Below are positions 23,467 through 37,261 of a stretch of DNA of 64,000 nucleotides, piece by piece (the stretch's first letter is position 1; each line of letters opens with the position of its first letter). The stretch is from Hydractinia symbiolongicarpus. Taxonomy: Eukaryota > Cnidaria > Hydrozoa > Anthoathecata > Hydractiniidae. The stretch covers positions 3,348,001 to 3,412,000 of the forward strand of contig NC_079881.1 in the NCBI RefSeq assembly GCF_029227915.1, written 5' to 3'. The notes beneath the pieces are model-generated. The model saw only the letters and a list, made by a program, of their open reading frames with translations, searched no databases and was not told the origin of the DNA. Both the position numbers and the translations under genes were made by a program.

Positions 23467-25833
23467 TCTTCAGCGCGCCCTAACGGATCAGATTAGTCCC
23501 ACAGTAAAAAATGACTTATTATTCTAAATTTTTAAATAAAGCGCTACCACAGCGCCTAGAGTTATCGCTGAGTTCCAGCAATCATTTCAAATTAAGAAGA
23601 ATGTTATATCTTGGAGTCCAATTGGCTCACTTATCACATTAATCAAGTCACAGTCCGAAATCAATTCAACTAAATCCCACAGTCAATCGTTCCACTGTTA
23701 AAAGCGATGCAACCTAGTAATATCAGAAAATTATCGCTAAATACATGTTGGTACGAATATGTGACCCAACCGTTGTAACTCAAACGAACTGACACCGTTA
23801 GAAAGACAATGAAATGTAGTTTTTGAAATTGTCTCTATCTCTTCAGCGAGCGCTAACGGCTAGGATTGGTCCCACAGTAAAAAATTACTTACTTCTCTAA
23901 AGTTTTTAACGAAAGCGGTACCACAGCGCCCAGTGTAATCGCTGAGTTCCAGCAATCATTTCAAATTAAGAAGAATGTTATTTCTTGGAGTCCAATTGGC
24001 TCACTTATCACATTAATCCGGTCACAGTCCAAAATCAATTCAATTAAGTCCCACATCAATCGTTTCACCGTTAAAAGCGATACCACCAAGTAATATCGGA
24101 GAAATATCACTATATACATTTTGGTACGAATATGTGACGCAACTGTTGTAACTCAAAAGGATTGATACTGTTAAAAAGTCAACGAAATGTAGTTTTTGAA
24201 ACTGTCTTTATTTGTTCAGCGCGCGATAACGGCTAGGGTAGGTCCCACAGTACAAAATGACTTATTTCTCTAAATTTTTAAATGAAGCGCTACCACAGCG
24301 CCCAGTGTAATCGCTGTGTTCCGGAAATCATGTCAAATTAGAAGAATGTTATTTCCTGGAGTTCAATTGTCTCATTTATCACATTCATAAGGTCAAAATA
24401 CAAAATCATTTCAATTAAGTGCCACAGACAATCGATTCACTGTTGAGAGAGATGCAGCCTAGTAATATCAGAAAAATATCGCTAAATACATGTTGGTACG
24501 AATATGTGACGCAACCGTTGTAACTCAAAAGGATTGATACTGTTAGAAAGTCAATGAAATGTAGTTTTTGAAACTGTATCTAAATCTTCAGCGCGCCCTA
24601 ACGGATCAGATTAGTCCCACAGTAAAAAATGACTTATTATTCTAAATTTTTAAATAAAGCGCTACCACAGCGCCTAGAGTTATCGCTGAGTTCCAGCAAT
24701 CATTTCAAATTAAGAAGAATGTTATATCTTGGAGTCCAATTGGCTCACTTATGACATTAATCAAGTCACAGTCCGAAATCAATTCAACTAAATCCCACAG
24801 TCAATCGTTCCACTGTTAAAAGCGATGCAACCTAGTAATATCAGAAAATTATCGCTAAATACATGTTGGTACGAATATGTGACCCAACCGTTGTAACTCA
24901 AACGAACTGACACCGTTAGAAAGACAATGAAATGTAGTTTTTGAAATTGTCTCTATCTCTTCAGCGAGCGCTAACGGCTAGGATTGGTCCCACAGTAAAA
25001 AATTACTTACTTCTCTAAAGTTTTTAACGAAAGCGGTACCACAGCGCCCAGTGTAATCGCTGAGTTCCAGCAATCATTTCAAATTAAGAAGAATGTTATT
25101 TCTTGGAGTCCAATTGGCTCACTTATCACATTAATCCGGTCACAGTCCAAAATCAATTCAATTAAGTCCCACATCAATCGTTTCACTGTTAAAAGCGATG
25201 CAACCTAGTAATATCAGAAAATTATCGCTAATTACATGTTGGTACGAATATGTGACCCAACCGTTGTAACTCAATCAAACTGACACCGTTAGAAAGACAA
25301 TGAAATGTAGTTTTTGAAATTGTCTCTATTTCTTCACTGAGCGCTAACGGCTAGGATTGGTCCCACAGTAAAAAATTACTTACTTCTCTAAATTTTTTAA
25401 CGAAAGCGGTACCACAGCGCCCAGTGTAATCGCTGAGTTCCGGCAATCATGTCAAATTAGAAGAATGTTATTTCCTGGAGTCCAATTGTCTGATTTATAA
25501 CGTTTATAAGGTCGAAGTCCAACATCAGTTCAATTAAGTCCCACAGTCAATCGTTTCACTGTTAAAAGCGATGCCACCAAGTAATATCGGAAAAATATCA
25601 CTATATATATTTTGGTACGAATATGTGACGCAACCGTTGTAACTCAAAAGGATTGATACTGTTAGAAAGTCAACGAAATGTAGTTTTTGAAACTGTCTTT
25701 ATTTGTTCAGCGCGCGATGACGGCTAGGATTGGCCCCACAGTAAAAAATTACTTACTTCTCTAAATTTTTTAAAGAAAGCGGTACCACAGCGCCCAGTGT
25801 AATCGCTGAGTTCCGGCAATCATGTCAAATTAG
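22850..25833. repeat. 2984-bp 8-monomer duplication, copy 1
   Basis: Monomers B W Y V W Y Z S in phase, from about the middle of the monomer at 22721 to the middle of that at 25704. Edges are approximate because flanking monomers are themselves similar. It is followed immediately by a copy at 25834. Every marker checked is shared at an offset of 2984 bp: tcatatatac (22901, 25885), cgtttcaccg (24061, 27045), cttatgacatt (24750, 27734) and cttcactgagcg. I saw no difference in the lines compared. Confidence 0.9.
23467..24584. repeat. Inserted 3-monomer block W Y V (1118 bp)
   Basis: Between B (23094) and the regular W Y Z S run at 24585 there is an extra W Y V block. The Y monomer tail switches at cgtttcaccgttaaaagcg into the U/V tail gtaatatcggagaaat. 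The block is present again at 26451-27568 within the 2984-bp duplicate, so it arose before that duplication. Confidence 0.85.
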
Positions 25834-28817
25834 AAGAATGTTATTTCCTGGAGTTCAATTGTCTCATTTATCACATTCATAAGGTCATATATACAAAATC
25901 ATTTCAATTAAGTGCCACAGTCAATCGATTCACTGTTGAGAGAGATGCAGCCTAGTAATATCAGAAAAATATCGCTAAATACATGTTGGTACGAATATGT
26001 GACGCAACCGTTGTAACTCAAAAGGATTGATACTGTTAGAAAGCCAATGAAATGTAGTTATTGAAATGGTCACTATTTCTTCAGCGCGCGCTAACGGCTA
26101 GGATTGGTACCGCAGTAAAAAATGACTTATTTCTCTAAATTTTTAAATGAAGCGCTACCACAGCGCCCAGTGTAATCGCTGTGTTCCGGAAATCATGTCA
26201 AATTAGAAGAATGTTATTTCCTGGAGTTCAATTGTCTCATTTATCACATTCATAAGGTCATATATACAAAATCATTTCAATTAAGTGCCACAGTCAATCG
26301 ATTCACTGTTGAGAGAGATGCAGCCTAGTAATATCAGAAAAATATCGCTAAATACATGTTGGTACGAATATGTGACGCAACCGTTGTAACTCAAAAGGAT
26401 TGATACTGTTAGAAAGTCAATGAAATGTAGTTTTTGAAACTGTATCTAAATCTTCAGCGCGCCCTAACGGATCAGATTAGTCCCACAGTAAAAAATGACT
26501 TATTATTCTAAATTTTTAAATAAAGCGCTACCACAGCGCCTAGAGTTATCGCTGAGTTCCAGCAATCATTTCAAATTAAGAAGAATGTTATATCTTGGAG
26601 TCCAATTGGCTCACTTATCACATTAATCAAGTCACAGTCCGAAATCAATTCAACTAAATCCCACAGTCAATCGTTCCACTGTTAAAAGCGATGCAACCTA
26701 GTAATATCAGAAAATTATCGCTAAATACATGTTGGTACGAATATGTGACCCAACCGTTGTAACTCAAACGAACTGACACCGTTAGAAAGACAATGAAATG
26801 TAGTTTTTGAAATTGTCTCTATCTCTTCAGCGAGCGCTAACGGCTAGGATTGGTCCCACAGTAAAAAATTACTTACTTCTCTAAAGTTTTTAACGAAAGC
26901 GGTACCACAGCGCCCAGTGTAATCGCTGAGTTCCAGCAATCATTTCAAATTAAGAAGAATGTTATTTCTTGGAGTCCAATTGGCTCACTTATCACATTAA
27001 TCCGGTCACAGTCCAAAATCAATTCAATTAAGTCCCACATCAATCGTTTCACCGTTAAAAGCGATACCACCAAGTAATATCGGAGAAATATCACTATATA
27101 CATTTTGGTACGAATATGTGACGCAACTGTTGTAACTCAAAAGGATTGATACTGTTAAAAAGTCAACGAAATGTAGTTTTTGAAACTGTCTTTATTTGTT
27201 CAGCGCGCGATAACGGCTAGGGTAGGTCCCACAGTACAAAATGACTTATTTCTCTAAATTTTTAAATGAAGCGCTACCACAGCGCCCAGTGTAATCGCTG
27301 TGTTCCGGAAATCATGTCAAATTAGAAGAATGTTATTTCCTGGAGTTCAATTGTCTCATTTATCACATTCATAAGGTCAAAATACAAAATCATTTCAATT
27401 AAGTGCCACAGACAATCGATTCACTGTTGAGAGAGATGCAGCCTAGTAATATCAGAAAAATATCGCTAAATACATGTTGGTACGAATATGTGACGCAACC
27501 GTTGTAACTCAAAAGGATTGATACTGTTAGAAAGTCAATGAAATGTAGTTTTTGAAACTGTATCTAAATCTTCAGCGCGCCCTAACGGATCAGATTAGTC
27601 CCACAGTAAAAAATGACTTATTATTCTAAATTTTTAAATAAAGCGCTACCACAGCGCCTAGAGTTATCGCTGAGTTCCAGCAATCATTTCAAATTAAGAA
27701 GAATGTTATATCTTGGAGTCCAATTGGCTCACTTATGACATTAATCAAGTCACAGTCCGAAATCAATTCAACTAAATCCCACAGTCAATCGTTCCACTGT
27801 TAAAAGCGATGCAACCTAGTAATATCAGAAAATTATCGCTAAATACATGTTGGTACGAATATGTGACCCAACCGTTGTAACTCAAACGAACTGACACCGT
27901 TAGAAAGACAATGAAATGTAGTTTTTGAAATTGTCTCTATCTCTTCAGCGAGCGCTAACGGCTAGGATTGGTCCCACAGTAAAAAATTACTTACTTCTCT
28001 AAAGTTTTTAACGAAAGCGGTACCACAGCGCCCAGTGTAATCGCTGAGTTCCAGCAATCATTTCAAATTAAGAAGAATGTTATTTCTTGGAGTCCAATTG
28101 GCTCACTTATCACATTAATCCGGTCACAGTCCAAAATCAATTCAATTAAGTCCCACATCAATCGTTTCACTGTTAAAAGCGATGCAACCTAGTAATATCA
28201 GAAAATTATCGCTAATTACATGTTGGTACGAATATGTGACCCAACCGTTGTAACTCAATCAAACTGACACCGTTAGAAAGACAATGAAATGTAGTTTTTG
28301 AAATTGTCTCTATTTCTTCACTGAGCGCTAACGGCTAGGATTGGTCCCACAGTAAAAAATTACTTACTTCTCTAAATTTTTTAACGAAAGCGGTACCACA
28401 GCGCCCAGTGTAATCGCTGAGTTCCGGCAATCATGTCAAATTAGAAGAATGTTATTTCCTGGAGTCCAATTGTCTGATTTATAACGTTTATAAGGTCGAA
28501 GTCCAACATCAGTTCAATTAAGTCCCACAGTCAATCGTTTCACTGTTAAAAGCGATGCCACCAAGTAATATCGGAAAAATATCACTATATATATTTTGGT
28601 ACGAATATGTGACGCAACCGTTGTAACTCAAAAGGATTGATACTGTTAGAAAGTCAACGAAATGTAGTTTTTGAAACTGTCTTTATTTGTTCAGCGCGCG
28701 ATGACGGCTAGGATTGGCCCCACAGTAAAAAATTACTTACTTCTCTAAATTTTTTAAAGAAAGCGGTACCACAGCGCCCAGTGTAATCGCTGAGTTCCGG
28801 CAATCATGTCAAATTAG
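25834..28817. repeat. 2984-bp 8-monomer duplication, copy 2
   Basis: Tandem second copy of 22850-25833. Near 28845 the sequence leaves the duplicate (atttataacacttataagg instead of atttatcacattcataagg) and resumes the 9-monomer HOR order, matching 21403 at 7458 bp (20 monomers). The duplication lies inside the HOR domain and breaks its 3355-bp rhythm once. Confidence 0.9.
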
Positions 28818-30923
28818 AAGAATGTTATTTCCTGGAGTTCAATTGTCTCATTTATAACACTTATAAGGTCGAAGTCCAAAGTCATTCAATTAAGTCCCAC
28901 AGTCAATCGTTTCACTGTTAAAAGCGATGCAACCTAGTAATATCAGAATAATATCGCTAAATACATGTTGGTACGAATATTTGACGCAACCGCTGTAACT
29001 CAAAAGGATTGATACTGTTAGAAAGTCAATGAAATGTAGTTTTTGAAACTGTCTCTAAATCTTCAGCGCGCCCTAACGGCTCAGATTGGTCCCACAGTAA
29101 AAAATGACTTATTTATCTAAATTTTTAAATAAAGCGCTACCACAGTGCCCAGTGTAATCGCTGAGTTCCAGCAATCATTTCAAATTAAAAAGAATGTTAT
29201 TTCTTGGAGTCCAATTGGCTCACTTATCACATTAATCAGGTCACAGTCCAAAATCAATTCAACTAAGACCCACAGTCAATCGTTTCACTGTTAAAAACGA
29301 TACCACCTAGTAATATCGGAAAAATATCACTAAATACATGTTGGTGCAAATATGTGACGCAACCATTGTAACTCAAACGGATTGATACTGTTAGAAAGTC
29401 AATGAAATGTAGTTTTTGAAACTTTCGGTATTTCTTCAACGCGCGATAACGGCTAGGATTGGTCCCACATTACAAAATGACTTATTTATCTAAACTTTTA
29501 AATACACAGCTAACGCAGCGCCCAGTGTAATCGCTGAGTTCCAGCAATCATGTCAAATTAAGAAGAATGTTATTTCTTGGAGTCTAATTGGCTCACTTAT
29601 CACATTAATCAAGTCACAGTCCGAAATCAATTCAACTAAGTCCCACAGTCAATCGTTCCACTGTTAAAAGCGATGCAACCTAGTAATATCAGAAAATTAT
29701 CGCTAATTACATGTTGGTACGAATATGTGACCCAACCGTTGTAACTCAATCGAACTGACACCGTTAGAAAGACAATGAAATGTAGTTTTTGAAACTTTCT
29801 GTATTTCTTCAACGCGCGATAACGGCTAGGATTGGTCCCACATTACAAAATGACTTATTTATCTAAACTTTTAAATACACAGCTAACGCAGCGCCCAGTG
29901 TAATCGCTGAGTTCTAGCAATCATGTCAAATTAAGAAGAATGTTTTTTCTTGGAGTCCAATCGGCTCACCTATCACATTAATAAGGTCAAAGTCCAACAT
30001 CAGTTCAATTACGTCCCACAGTCAATCGTTTCACTGTTAAAAGCGATACCACCAAGTAATATCGGAGAAATATCACTATATACATTTTGGTACGAATATG
30101 TGACGCAACTGTTGTAACTTAAAAGGATTGATACTGTTAAAAAGTCAACGAAATGTAGTTTTTGAAACTGTCTTTATTTGTTCAGCGCGCGATAACGGCT
30201 AGGGTAGGTCCCACAGTACAAAATGACTTATTTATCTAAATTTTTAAATAAAGCGCTACCACAGCGCCCAGTGTAATCGCTGAGTTCCAGCAATCATTTC
30301 AAATTAAGAAGAATGTTATTTCCTGGAGTTCAATTGTCTCATTTATCACATTCATAAGGTCAAAATACAAAATCATTTCAATTAAGTGCCACAGTCAATC
30401 GATTCACTGTTGAGAGAGATGCAGCCTAGTAATATCAGAAAAATATCGCTAAATACATGTTGGTACGAATATGTGACGCAACCGTTGTAACTCAAAAGGA
30501 TTGATACTGTTAGAAAGCCAATGAAATGTAGTTATTGAAATGGTCACTATTTCTTCAGCGCGCGCTAACGGCTAGGATTGGTACCGCAGTAAAAAATGAC
30601 TTATTTCTCTAAATTTTTAAATGAAGCGCTACCACAGCGCCCAGTGTAATCGCTGTGTTCCGGAAATCATGTCAAATTAGAAGAATGTTATTTCCTGGAG
30701 TTCAATTGTCTCATTTATCACATTCATAAGGTCAAAATACAAAATCAGTTCAATTAAGTCCCACAGTCAATCGATTCACTGTTAAGAGCGATGCAACCTA
30801 GTAATATCAGAAAAATATCGCTAAATACATGTTGGTACGAATATGTGACGCAACCGTTGTAACTCAAAAGGATTGATACTGTTAGAAAGTCAATGAAATG
30901 TAGTTTTTGAAACTGTATCTAAA
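27569..30923. repeat. Domain 3 HOR copy 2 (9 monomers, 3355 bp)
   Basis: W Y Z S T U U V B at 27569, 27942, 28315, 28688, 29060, 29433, 29806, 30179 and 30552. It is nearly identical to the next copy over its whole length. Shared private changes include cttcactgagcgc at the Z start (28315 and 31670) and gaatatttgacgcaaccgc at the S end. Confidence 0.92.
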
Positions 30924-33900
30924 TCTTCAGCGCGCCCTAACGGATCAGATTAGTCCCACAGTAAAAAATGACTTATTATTCTAAATTTTTAAATAAAGCG
31001 CTACCACAGCGCCTAGAGTTATCGCTGAGTTCCAGCAATCATTTCAAATTAAGAAGAATGTTATATCTTGGAGTCCAATTGGCTCACTTATCACATTAAT
31101 CAAGTCACAGTCCGAAATCAATTCAACTAAATCCCACAGTCAATCGTTCCACTGTTAAAAGCGATGCAACCTAGTAATATCAGAAAATTATCGCTAAATA
31201 CATGTTGGTACGAATATGTGACCCAACCGTTGTAACTCAAACGAACTGACACCGTTAGAAAGACAATGAAATGTAGTTTTTGAAATTGTCTCTATCTCTT
31301 CAGCGAGCGCTAACGGCTAGGATTGGTCCCACAGTAAAAAATTACTTACTTCTCTAAAGTTTTTAACGAAAGCGGTACCACAGCGCCCAGTGTAATCGCT
31401 GAGTTCCAGCAATCATTTCAAATTAAGAAGAATGTTATTTCTTGGAGTCCAATTGGCTCACTTATCACATTAATCCGGTCACAGTCCAAAATCAATTCAA
31501 TTAAGTCCCACATCAATCGTTTCACTGTTAAAAGCGATGCAACCTAGTAATATCAGAAAATTATCGCTAATTACATGTTGGTACGAATATGTGACCCAAC
31601 CGTTGTAACTCAATCAAACTGACACCGTTAGAAAGACAATGAAATGTAGTTTTTGAAATTGTCTCTATTTCTTCACTGAGCGCTAACGGCTAGGATTGGT
31701 CCCACAGTAAAAAATTACTTACTTCTCTAAATTTTTTAACGAAAGCGGTACCACAGCGCCCAGTGTAATCGCTGAGTTCCGGCAATCATGTCAAATTAGA
31801 AGAATGTTATTTCCTGGAGTCCAATTGTCTGATTTATAACGTTTATAAGGTCGAAGTCCAACATCAGTTCAATTAAGTCCCACAGTCAATCGTTTCACTG
31901 TTAAAAGCGATGCCACCAAGTAATATCGGAAAAATATCACTATATATATTTTGGTACGAATATGTGACGCAACCGTTGTAACTCAAAAGGATTGATACTG
32001 TTAGAAAGTCAACGAAATGTAGTTTTTGAAACTGTCTTTATTTGTTCAGCGCGCGATGACGGCTAGGATTGGCCCCACAGTAAAAAATTACTTACTTCTC
32101 TAAATTTTTTAAAGAAAGCGGTACCACAGCGCCCAGTGTAATCGCTGAGTTCCGGCAATCATGTCAAATTAGAAGAATGTTATTTCCTGGAGTTCAATTG
32201 TCTCATTTATAACACTTATAAGGTCGAAGTCCAAAGTCATTCAATTAAGTCCCACAGTCAATCGTTTCACTGTTAAAAGCGATGCAACCTAGTAATATCA
32301 GAATAATATCGCTAAATACATGTTGGTACGAATATTTGACGCAACCGCTGTAACTCAAAAGGATTGATACTGTTAGAAAGTCAATGTAATGTAGTTTTTG
32401 AAACTGTCTCTAAATCTTCAGCGCGCCCTAACGGCTCAGATTGGTCCCACAGTAAAAAATGACTTATTTATCTAAATTTTTAAATAAAGCGCTACCACAG
32501 TGCCCAGTGTAATCGCTGAGTTCCAGCAATCATTTCAAATTAAAAAGAATGTTATTTCTTGGAGTCCAATTGGCTCACTTATCACATTAATCAGGTCACA
32601 GTCCAAAATCAATTCAACTAAGACCCACAGTCAATCGTTTCACTGTTAAAAACGATACCACCTAGTAATATCGGAAAAATATCACTAAATACATGTTGGT
32701 GCAAATATGTGACGCAACCATTGTAACTCAAACGGATTGATACTGTTAGAAAGTCAATGAAATGTAGTTTTTGAAACTTTCGGTATTTCTTCAACGCGCG
32801 ATAACGGCTAGGATTGGTCCCACATTACAAAATGACTTATTTATCTAAACTTTTAAATACACAGCTAACGCAGCGCCCAGTGTAATCGCTGAGTTCCAGC
32901 AATCATGTCAAATTAAGAAGAATGTTATTTCTTGGAGTCTAATTGGCTCACTTATCACATTAATCAAGTCACAGTCCGAAATCAATTCAACTAAGTCCCA
33001 CAGTCAATCGTTCCACTGTTAAAAGCGATGCAACCTAGTAATATCAGAAAATTATCGCTAATTACATGTTGGTACGAATATGTGACCCAACCGTTGTAAC
33101 TCAATCGAACTGACACCGTTAGAAAGACAATGAAATGTAGTTTTTGAAACTTTCTGTATTTCTTCAACGCGCGATAACGGCTAGGATTGGTCCCACATTA
33201 CAAAATGACTTATTTATCTAAACTTTTAAATACACAGCTAACGCAGCGCCCAGTGTAATCGCTGAGTTCTAGCAATCATGTCAAATTAAGAAGAATGTTT
33301 TTTCTTGGAGTCCAATCGGCTCACCTATCACATTAATAAGGTCAAAGTCCAACATCAGTTCAATTACGTCCCACAGTCAATCGTTTCACTGTTAAAAGCG
33401 ATACCACCAAGTAATATCGGAGAAATATCACTATATACATTTTGGTACGAATATGTGACGCAACTGTTGTAACTTAAAAGGATTGATACTGTTAAAAAGT
33501 CAACGAAATGTAGTTTTTGAAAGTGTCTTTATTTGTTCAGCGCGCGATAACGGCTAGGGTAGGTCCCACAGTACAAAATGACTTATTTATCTAAATTTTT
33601 AAATAAAGCGCTACCACAGCGCCCAGTGTAATCGCTGAGTTCCAGCAATCATTTCAAATTAAGAAGAATGTTATTTCCTGGAGTTCAATTGTCTCATTTA
33701 TCACATTCATAAGGTCAAAATACAAAATCATTTCAATTAAGTGCCACAGTCAATCGATTCACTGTTGAGAGAGATGCAGCCTAGTAATATCAGAAAAATA
33801 TCGCTAAATACATGTTGGTACGAATATGTGACGCAACCGTTGTAACTCAAAAGGATTGATACTGTTAGAAAGCCAATGAAATGTAGTTATTGAAATGGTC

Positions 33901-34278
33901 ACTATTTCTTCAGCGCGCGCTAACGGCTAGGATTGGTACCGCAGTAAAAAATGACTTATTTCTCTAAATTTTTAAATGAAGCGCTACCACAGCGCCCAGT
34001 GTAATCGCTGTGTTCCGGAAATCATGTCAAATTAGAAGAATGTTATTTCCTGGAGATCAATTGTCTCATTTATCACATTCATAAGGTCAAAATACAAAAT
34101 CATTTCAATTAAGTGCCACAGTCAATCGATTCACTGTTGAGAGAGATGCAGCCTAGTAATATCAGAAAAATATCGCTAAATACATGTTGGTACGAATATG
34201 TGACGCAACCGTTGTAACTCAAAAGGATTGATACTGTTAGAAAGTCAATGAAATGTAGTTTTTGAAACTGTATCTAAA
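30924..34278. repeat. Domain 3 HOR copy 3 (9 monomers, 3355 bp)
   Basis: Directly follows copy 2 at exactly 3355 bp. Differences from copy 2 seen by eye are scattered single bases, such as caatgtaatg near 32385 and gaaagtgtc near 33522. In B (30552-30923) copy 2 reads gttaagagcgatgcaacc where copy 3 has gttgagagagatgcagcc, a patch consistent with conversion. Confidence 0.92.
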
Positions 34279-37261
34279 TCTTCAGCGCGCCCTAACGGAT
34301 CAGATTAGTCCCACAGTAAAAAATGACTTATTATTCTAAATTTTTAAATAAAGCGCTACCACAGCGCCTAGAGTTATCGCTGAGTTCCAGCAATCATTTC
34401 AAATTAAGAAGAATGTTATATCTTGGAGTCCAATTGGCTCACTTATCACATTAATCAAGTCACAGTCCGAAATCAATTCAACTAAATCCCACAGTCAATC
34501 GTTCCACTGTTAAAAGCGATGCAACCTAGTAATATCAGAAAATTATCGCTAAATACATGTTGGTACGAATATGTGACCCAACCGTTGTAACTCAAACGAA
34601 CTGACACCGTTAGAAAGACAATGAAATGTAGTTTTTGAAATTGTCTCTATCTCTTCAGCGAGCGCTAACGGCTAGGATTGGTCCCACAGTAAAAAATTAC
34701 TTACTTCTCTAAAGTTTTTAACGAAAGCGGTACCACAGCGCCCAGTGTAATCGCTGAGTTCCAGCAATCATTTCAAATTAAGAAGAATGTTATTTCTTGG
34801 AGTCCAATTGGCTCACTTATCACATTAATCCGGTCACAGTCCAAAATCAATTCAATTAAGTCCCACATCAATCGTTTCACTGTTAAAAGCGATGCAACCT
34901 AGTAATATCAGAAAATTATCGCTAATTACATGTTGGTACGAATATGTGACCCAACCGTTGTAACTCAATCAAACTGACACCGTTAGAAAGACAATGAAAT
35001 GTAGTTTTTGAAATTGTCTCTATTTCTTCAGCGAGCGCTAACGGCTAGGATTGGTCCCACAGTAAAAAAATACTTACTTCTCTAAATTTTTTAACGAAAG
35101 CGGTACTACAGCGCCCAGTGTAATTGCTGAGTTCCGGCAATCATGTCAAATTAGAAGAATGTTATTTCCTGGAGTCCAATTGTCTGATTTATAACGTTTA
35201 TAAGGTCGAAGTCCAAAGTCATTCAATTAAGTCCCACAGTCAATCGTTTCACTGTTAAAAGCGATGCAACCTAGTAATATCAGAAAAATATCGCTAAATA
35301 CATGTTGGTACGAATATGTGACGCAACCGTTGTAACTCAAAAGGATTGATACTGTTAGAAAGTCAATGAAATGTAGTTTTTGAAACTGTATCTAAATCTT
35401 CAGCGCGCCCTAACGGATCAGATTAGTCCCACAGTAAAAAATGACTTTTTATTCTAAGTTTTTAAATAACGCGCTACCACAGCGCCTAGAGTAATCGCTG
35501 AGTTCCAGCAATCATTTCAAATTAAGAAGAATGTTATATCTTGGAGTCCAATTGGCTCACTTATCACATTAATCAAGTCACAGTCCGAAATCAATTCAAC
35601 TAAATCCCACAGTCAATCGTTCCACTGTTAAAAGCGATGCAACCTAGTAATATCAGAAAATTATCGCTAAATACATGTTGGTACGAATATGTGACCCAAC
35701 CGTTGTAACTCAAACGAACTGACAGCGTTAGAAAGACAATGAAATGTAGTTTTTGAAATTGTCTCTATCTCTTCAGCGAGCGCTAACGGCTAGGATTGGT
35801 CCCACAGTAAAAAATTACTTACTTCTCTAAAGTTTTTAACGAAAGCGGTACCACAGCGCCCAGTGTAATCGCTGAGTTCCAGCAATCATTTCAAATTAAG
35901 AAGAATGTTATTTCTTGGAGTCCAATTGGCTCACTTATCACATTAATCCGGTCACAGTCCAAAATCAATTCAATTAAGTCCCACATCAATCGTTTCACTG
36001 TTAAAAGCGATGCAACCTAGTAATAACAGAAAATTATCGCTAATTACATGTTGGTACGAATATGTGACCCAACCGTTGTAACTCAATCAAACTGACACCG
36101 TTAGAAAGACAATGAAATGTAGTTTTTGAAACTGTCTCTATTTCTTCAGCGAGCGCTAACGGCTAGGATTAGTCCCACAGTAAAAAATTACTTACTTCTC
36201 TAAATTTTTTAACGAAAGCGGTACCACAGCGCCCAGTGTAATCGCTGAGTTCCGGCAATCATGTCAAATTAGAAGAATGTTATTTCCTGGAGTCCAATTG
36301 TCTGATTTATAACGTTTATAAGGTCGAAGTCCAAAGTCATTCAATTAAGTCCCACAGTCAATCGTTTCACTGTTAAAAGCGATGCAACCTAGTAATATCA
36401 GAAAAATATCGCTAAATACATGTTGGTACGAATATGTGACGCAACCGTTGTAACTCAAAAGGATTGATGCTGTTAGAAAGTCAATGAAATGTAGTTTTTG
36501 AAACTGTATCTAAATCTTCAGCGCGCCCTAACGGATCAGATTAGTCCCACAGTAAAAAATTACTTATTATTCTAAGTTTTTAAATAAAGCGCTACCACAG
36601 CGCCCAGTGTAATCGCTGAGTTCCAGCAATCATTTCAAATTAAGAAGAATGTTATATCTTGGAGTCCAATTGGCTCACTTATCACATTAATCAAGTCACA
36701 GTCCGAAATCAATTCAACTAAGTCCCACAGTCAATCGTTCCACTGTTAAAAGCGATGCAACCTAGTAATATCAGAAAATTATCGCTAAATACATGTTGGT
36801 ACGAATATGTGACCCAACCGTTGTAACTCAAACGAACTGCCACCGTTAAAAAGACAATGAAATGTAGTTTTTGAAATTGTCTCTATCTCTTCAGCGAGCG
36901 CTAACGGCTAGGATTGGTCCCACAGTAAAAAATTACTTACTTCTCTAAAGTTTTTAACGAAAGCGGTACCACAGCGCCCAGTGTAATCGCTGAGTTCCAG
37001 CAATCATTTCAAATTAAGAAGAATGTTATTTCTTGGAGTCCAATTGGCTCACTTATCACATTAATCCGGTCACAGTCCAAAATCAATTCAATTAAGTCCC
37101 ACAGTCAATCGTTTCACTGTTAAAAGCGATGCAACCTAGTAATATCAGAAAAATATCGCTAAATACATGTTGGTACGAATATGTGACGCAACCGTTGTAA
37201 CTCAAAAGGATTGATACTGTTAAAAAGTCAACGAACTGTAGTTTTTGAAACTGTCTTTATT
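34279..37261. repeat. Three-monomer tandem W Y Z (1118 bp), 2.7 copies
   Basis: W at 34279, 35397 and 36515, Y at 34652, 35770 and 36888, Z at 35025 and 36143. Successive W monomers lose their marker: gcctagagttatcg at 34279, gcctagagtaatcg at 35397, and the array-wide gcccagtgtaatcg at 36515. Z tails here read gtccaaagtcattc instead of the gtccaacatcag of earlier Z copies. The run ends at the domain 4 boundary. Confidence 0.88.

Larger units (their letters stand above)
18620..37261. repeat. Domain 3: 8-9-monomer HOR (3355 bp)
   Basis: With types T (gccctaacggctcag), U (cacattacaaaatg, two adjacent), V (ctagggtaggtcc), W (gatcagattagtcc, gcctagagttatcg), Y (ttctctaaagttttt), Z (acgtttataagg), S (gatgacggctaggattggcc) and B (ggtaccgcag, gagagagatgcagcc), the order is: T U U V, W Y Z S T U U V B, W Y V, W Y Z S B W Y V, W Y Z S T U U V B, W Y Z S T U U V B, W Y Z, W Y Z, W Y. 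W starts are at 20111, 23467, 24585, 26451, 27569, 30924, 34279, 35397 and 36515, with spacings 3356, 1118, 1866, 1118, 3355, 3355, 1118 and 1118 bp. All are whole-monomer multiples. The first, partial copy lacks B, giving an 8-monomer spacing (U at 18993 to 21975, 2982 bp). Confidence 0.92.
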
